From Ursus arctos (taxonomy: Eukaryota; Chordata; Mammalia; Carnivora; Ursidae): a stretch of 64,000 nt of DNA. Every line of letters starts with the position of its first letter. Position 1 is the first letter of the stretch. The translations under genes and the position numbers were made by a program. Of the stretch, positions 62,640-64,000 are shown one piece after another. The notes below the pieces were generated by a model. That model was given only the letters and a program-made list of their open reading frames with translations, did not search any database and was not told the DNA's origin. Where the stretch lies: assembly GCF_023065955.2 (NCBI RefSeq), contig NW_026622886.1, forward strand, positions 14,146,001 to 14,210,000. Reading direction: 5' to 3'.

Positions 62640-63330
62640 AGCCTCGCCTCCCCCGCCCCGCCCCCAGCCCCAGGCCTGCGCGCTTTGCAGCCCCCTCCCT
62701 TCCGTCCTGACCCTCCCGGGAGCCGAAGCCCGAAGTTCCCCGGGGTGCTCGGACGGCTTCCCGGCCCCGCCCGCCCCGGCCGCCCCGAGAGCCCGCGACC
62801 GCCCGCCGTTACCGTATGCCGTGAGGGAGGCCATCCTGGCTCGCGTCCTGCCCAGGCTGGCCAGCGCGTCGGCCAAAGCGGCCGCCTGCGCGCCGCGCCC
62901 CTGGACGGTCGGCCCCTGGCCCCGCGAGTGCATGCGCTTGGCTCCCGCGGCGCCCGGCCGCCCCGCTCCTGAGCATGCCCAGTCAGCCCGCCGCGGTCGC
63001 CCCGGAGAGGTGCCCGCCGCTCGCAGGTGCCCCCGGCTGGGTCTCGGTTGAAAGGGCGTGGGGGGCGAGGGCGCAGACGGTCAGCCGCGCTTCGGTCCCC
63101 GTGCTCCGGGTCCCCGCGGGGATTGAACCTGCGGCGGAGGACGAGCGCCCAGGAGAAAGGAGGAGCGAAGCAAGCCGTGGGAGGTGCCGGGCGCGCGGCG
63201 GATGCGGCCCCTACGGGCGGACGTCGGGCAGGACCCGCCTGAGTCCACTCTAAGCAGGCAGGGTGCCCCTCCAGGTGGGGGCGGTAGCGTGACGCCGGCA
63301 AACGAGGGGTCGGGGAGTCCCGAGCGCGCC
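62640..63330 (-). promoter_or_regulatory. CpG island promoter of the minus-strand gene
   Basis: The block is very GC-rich and full of CpG, unlike the surrounding AT-rich DNA. It contains several GC boxes (for example CCCCGCCCCC near 62655 and CCCCGCCCGCCCC near 62764), an NRF1-like half site GCATGCGC near 62932 and a TGACGC motif near 63289. It covers the first coding exon at 62813-62834, so transcription very likely starts upstream of it, around 62850-63300. No TATA box is visible, as is usual for this class. Long open frames on both strands here are products of base composition and I do not call them genes. Confidence 0.8.
62813..62834 (-). CDS. First coding exon of an unidentified minus-strand gene
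   Basis: On the minus strand an ATG at 62834-62832 opens MASLTAY plus one extra base, then a donor GTAACG at 62812. The start has A at -3 and G at +4, a strong Kozak context, and lies inside a CpG island, as expected for a mammalian first exon. The phase-1 donor matches the acceptor phase of exons at 49712 and 41370. An in-frame upstream ATG at 62933 would add 33 residues, but its context is weak (C at -3), so I prefer the start at 62834. Function unknown. The exon call rests on phase and splice agreement, not on recognised homology; the short length is the main weakness. Confidence 0.6.
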
Positions 63331-64000
63331 ACAGCCTCTCGGACCTCGAGCCTTCAGCTCTTTTCCTAGGGAAGTTCCACTGGAGAACACGCCTGGGGAC
63401 GCAGGGGGGGTGGCACTGGCCGCTTGACTCTCGGAAGCGATTCCCAACCTAGGGGACAGTCTCAAGAAAGGTTTGCCTCCGAGGCCAAAGCCCAGGGGAG
63501 AGTAGCAACTGTGTCCTGTGGACAAGTACAGACTTCTGACCCCAACAGCCCAGACCTGTCGCAGCACATCATCCTGTCACCTTTATTGGTGCGTTACAGG
63601 CTGTGACTAGTCCTGGTCCACACTGACTACCCGTGCTTCAATCAGAGCAAGAACGCAGTGTTTGTTGAATGAATGAATGCCCGAGCCCCTCCCAGCTCTC
63701 CTTACCTGAAAGCCCAACCATCCTACTATGCGGGTGGGTTCTCCTTTTGGAATCGGCTCAGGGGCAAGTGGAAGGAGAAAGAGATGTGGGAAACCAATGG
63801 GTCCCAGGGTAAGGGGAGAGGGAAGAACGGGAAAAAAGGGGAGGCCGTCCAAGGACCCCTCGGGGTTAGGAGCACCGGAGTTTTGCAAGTTCCAAGAGTA
63901 AATTCACAGGCTCGTGAGTGCCCCCCCCCCCCCCCCGGCTTCCACTGGCCTGGTCACCAAGGGAATCAGGGCCTTGAAAACCACCAGCGTCCAGCAAATT
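63331..64000. other. Upstream flank of the minus-strand gene
   Basis: Moderately GC-rich. Contains a possible L2 end near 63655-63680 (tttgttgaatgaatgaatg) and a run of about 17 C at 63921-63937. No exon is supported. Confidence 0.4.

Noticed and set aside
62523..63369. Several long open frames across the promoter CpG island
   Set aside because: Same compositional effect. Only the short exon ending at 62813 has matching splice phase with downstream exons.

Overview
The window looks like a piece of a carnivoran nuclear genome, most likely a bear or giant panda. The main evidence is at least seventeen tRNA-derived Can-SINE copies on both strands. Several belong to the subfamily reading 'gcctgggtggcacagcggtt' with 'gctggctgtctctatctctg', which I associate with Ursidae. 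Bacterial-type operons, CRISPR arrays and intact tRNA or rRNA genes are absent. Most long open frames are repeat shadows.

The one gene I can support lies on the minus strand. Its first coding exon (62813-62834) sits in a strong CpG island (about 62640-63330). It is followed by a 13.1 kb intron, exon 2 (49629-49712, 84 nt), an 8.3 kb intron and exon 3 (41119-41370, 252 nt). All three donors are phase 1, both internal exons are multiples of three, and each has good splice signals. Together they give a continuous 119-residue N-terminus rich in Ser, Thr and Tyr. I do not recognise the family. I found no later exons, so the gene probably continues left of the part I could resolve or beyond position 1.

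The rest is intronic or intergenic repeat sediment. Ancient material includes L2-like LINE ends, MIR SINEs, L1M fragments, hAT elements (MER20-like, MER5A-like and a larger family) and MaLR LTRs (MLT1- and MST-like). Younger material includes the Can-SINEs and a carnivore L1 with a 5' inversion at about 16.9-18.4 kb. Many insertions are nested, so their relative ages can be read: a Can-SINE inside a MER5A-like copy, a Can-SINE inside an MLT1 LTR, an MST-like LTR inside a hAT element, and a 1 kb LTR-like block inside an old L1.

The points most worth checking are a second, orphan CpG-rich block at 30420-30830 with a splice-donor-like edge, a pair of oppositely oriented CTCF-like motifs near 39.5 kb, a 30-nt U6 snRNA fragment with its own target-site duplication, and the unidentified gene. 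I see no convincing new biological system; this is a mostly ordinary mammalian locus.
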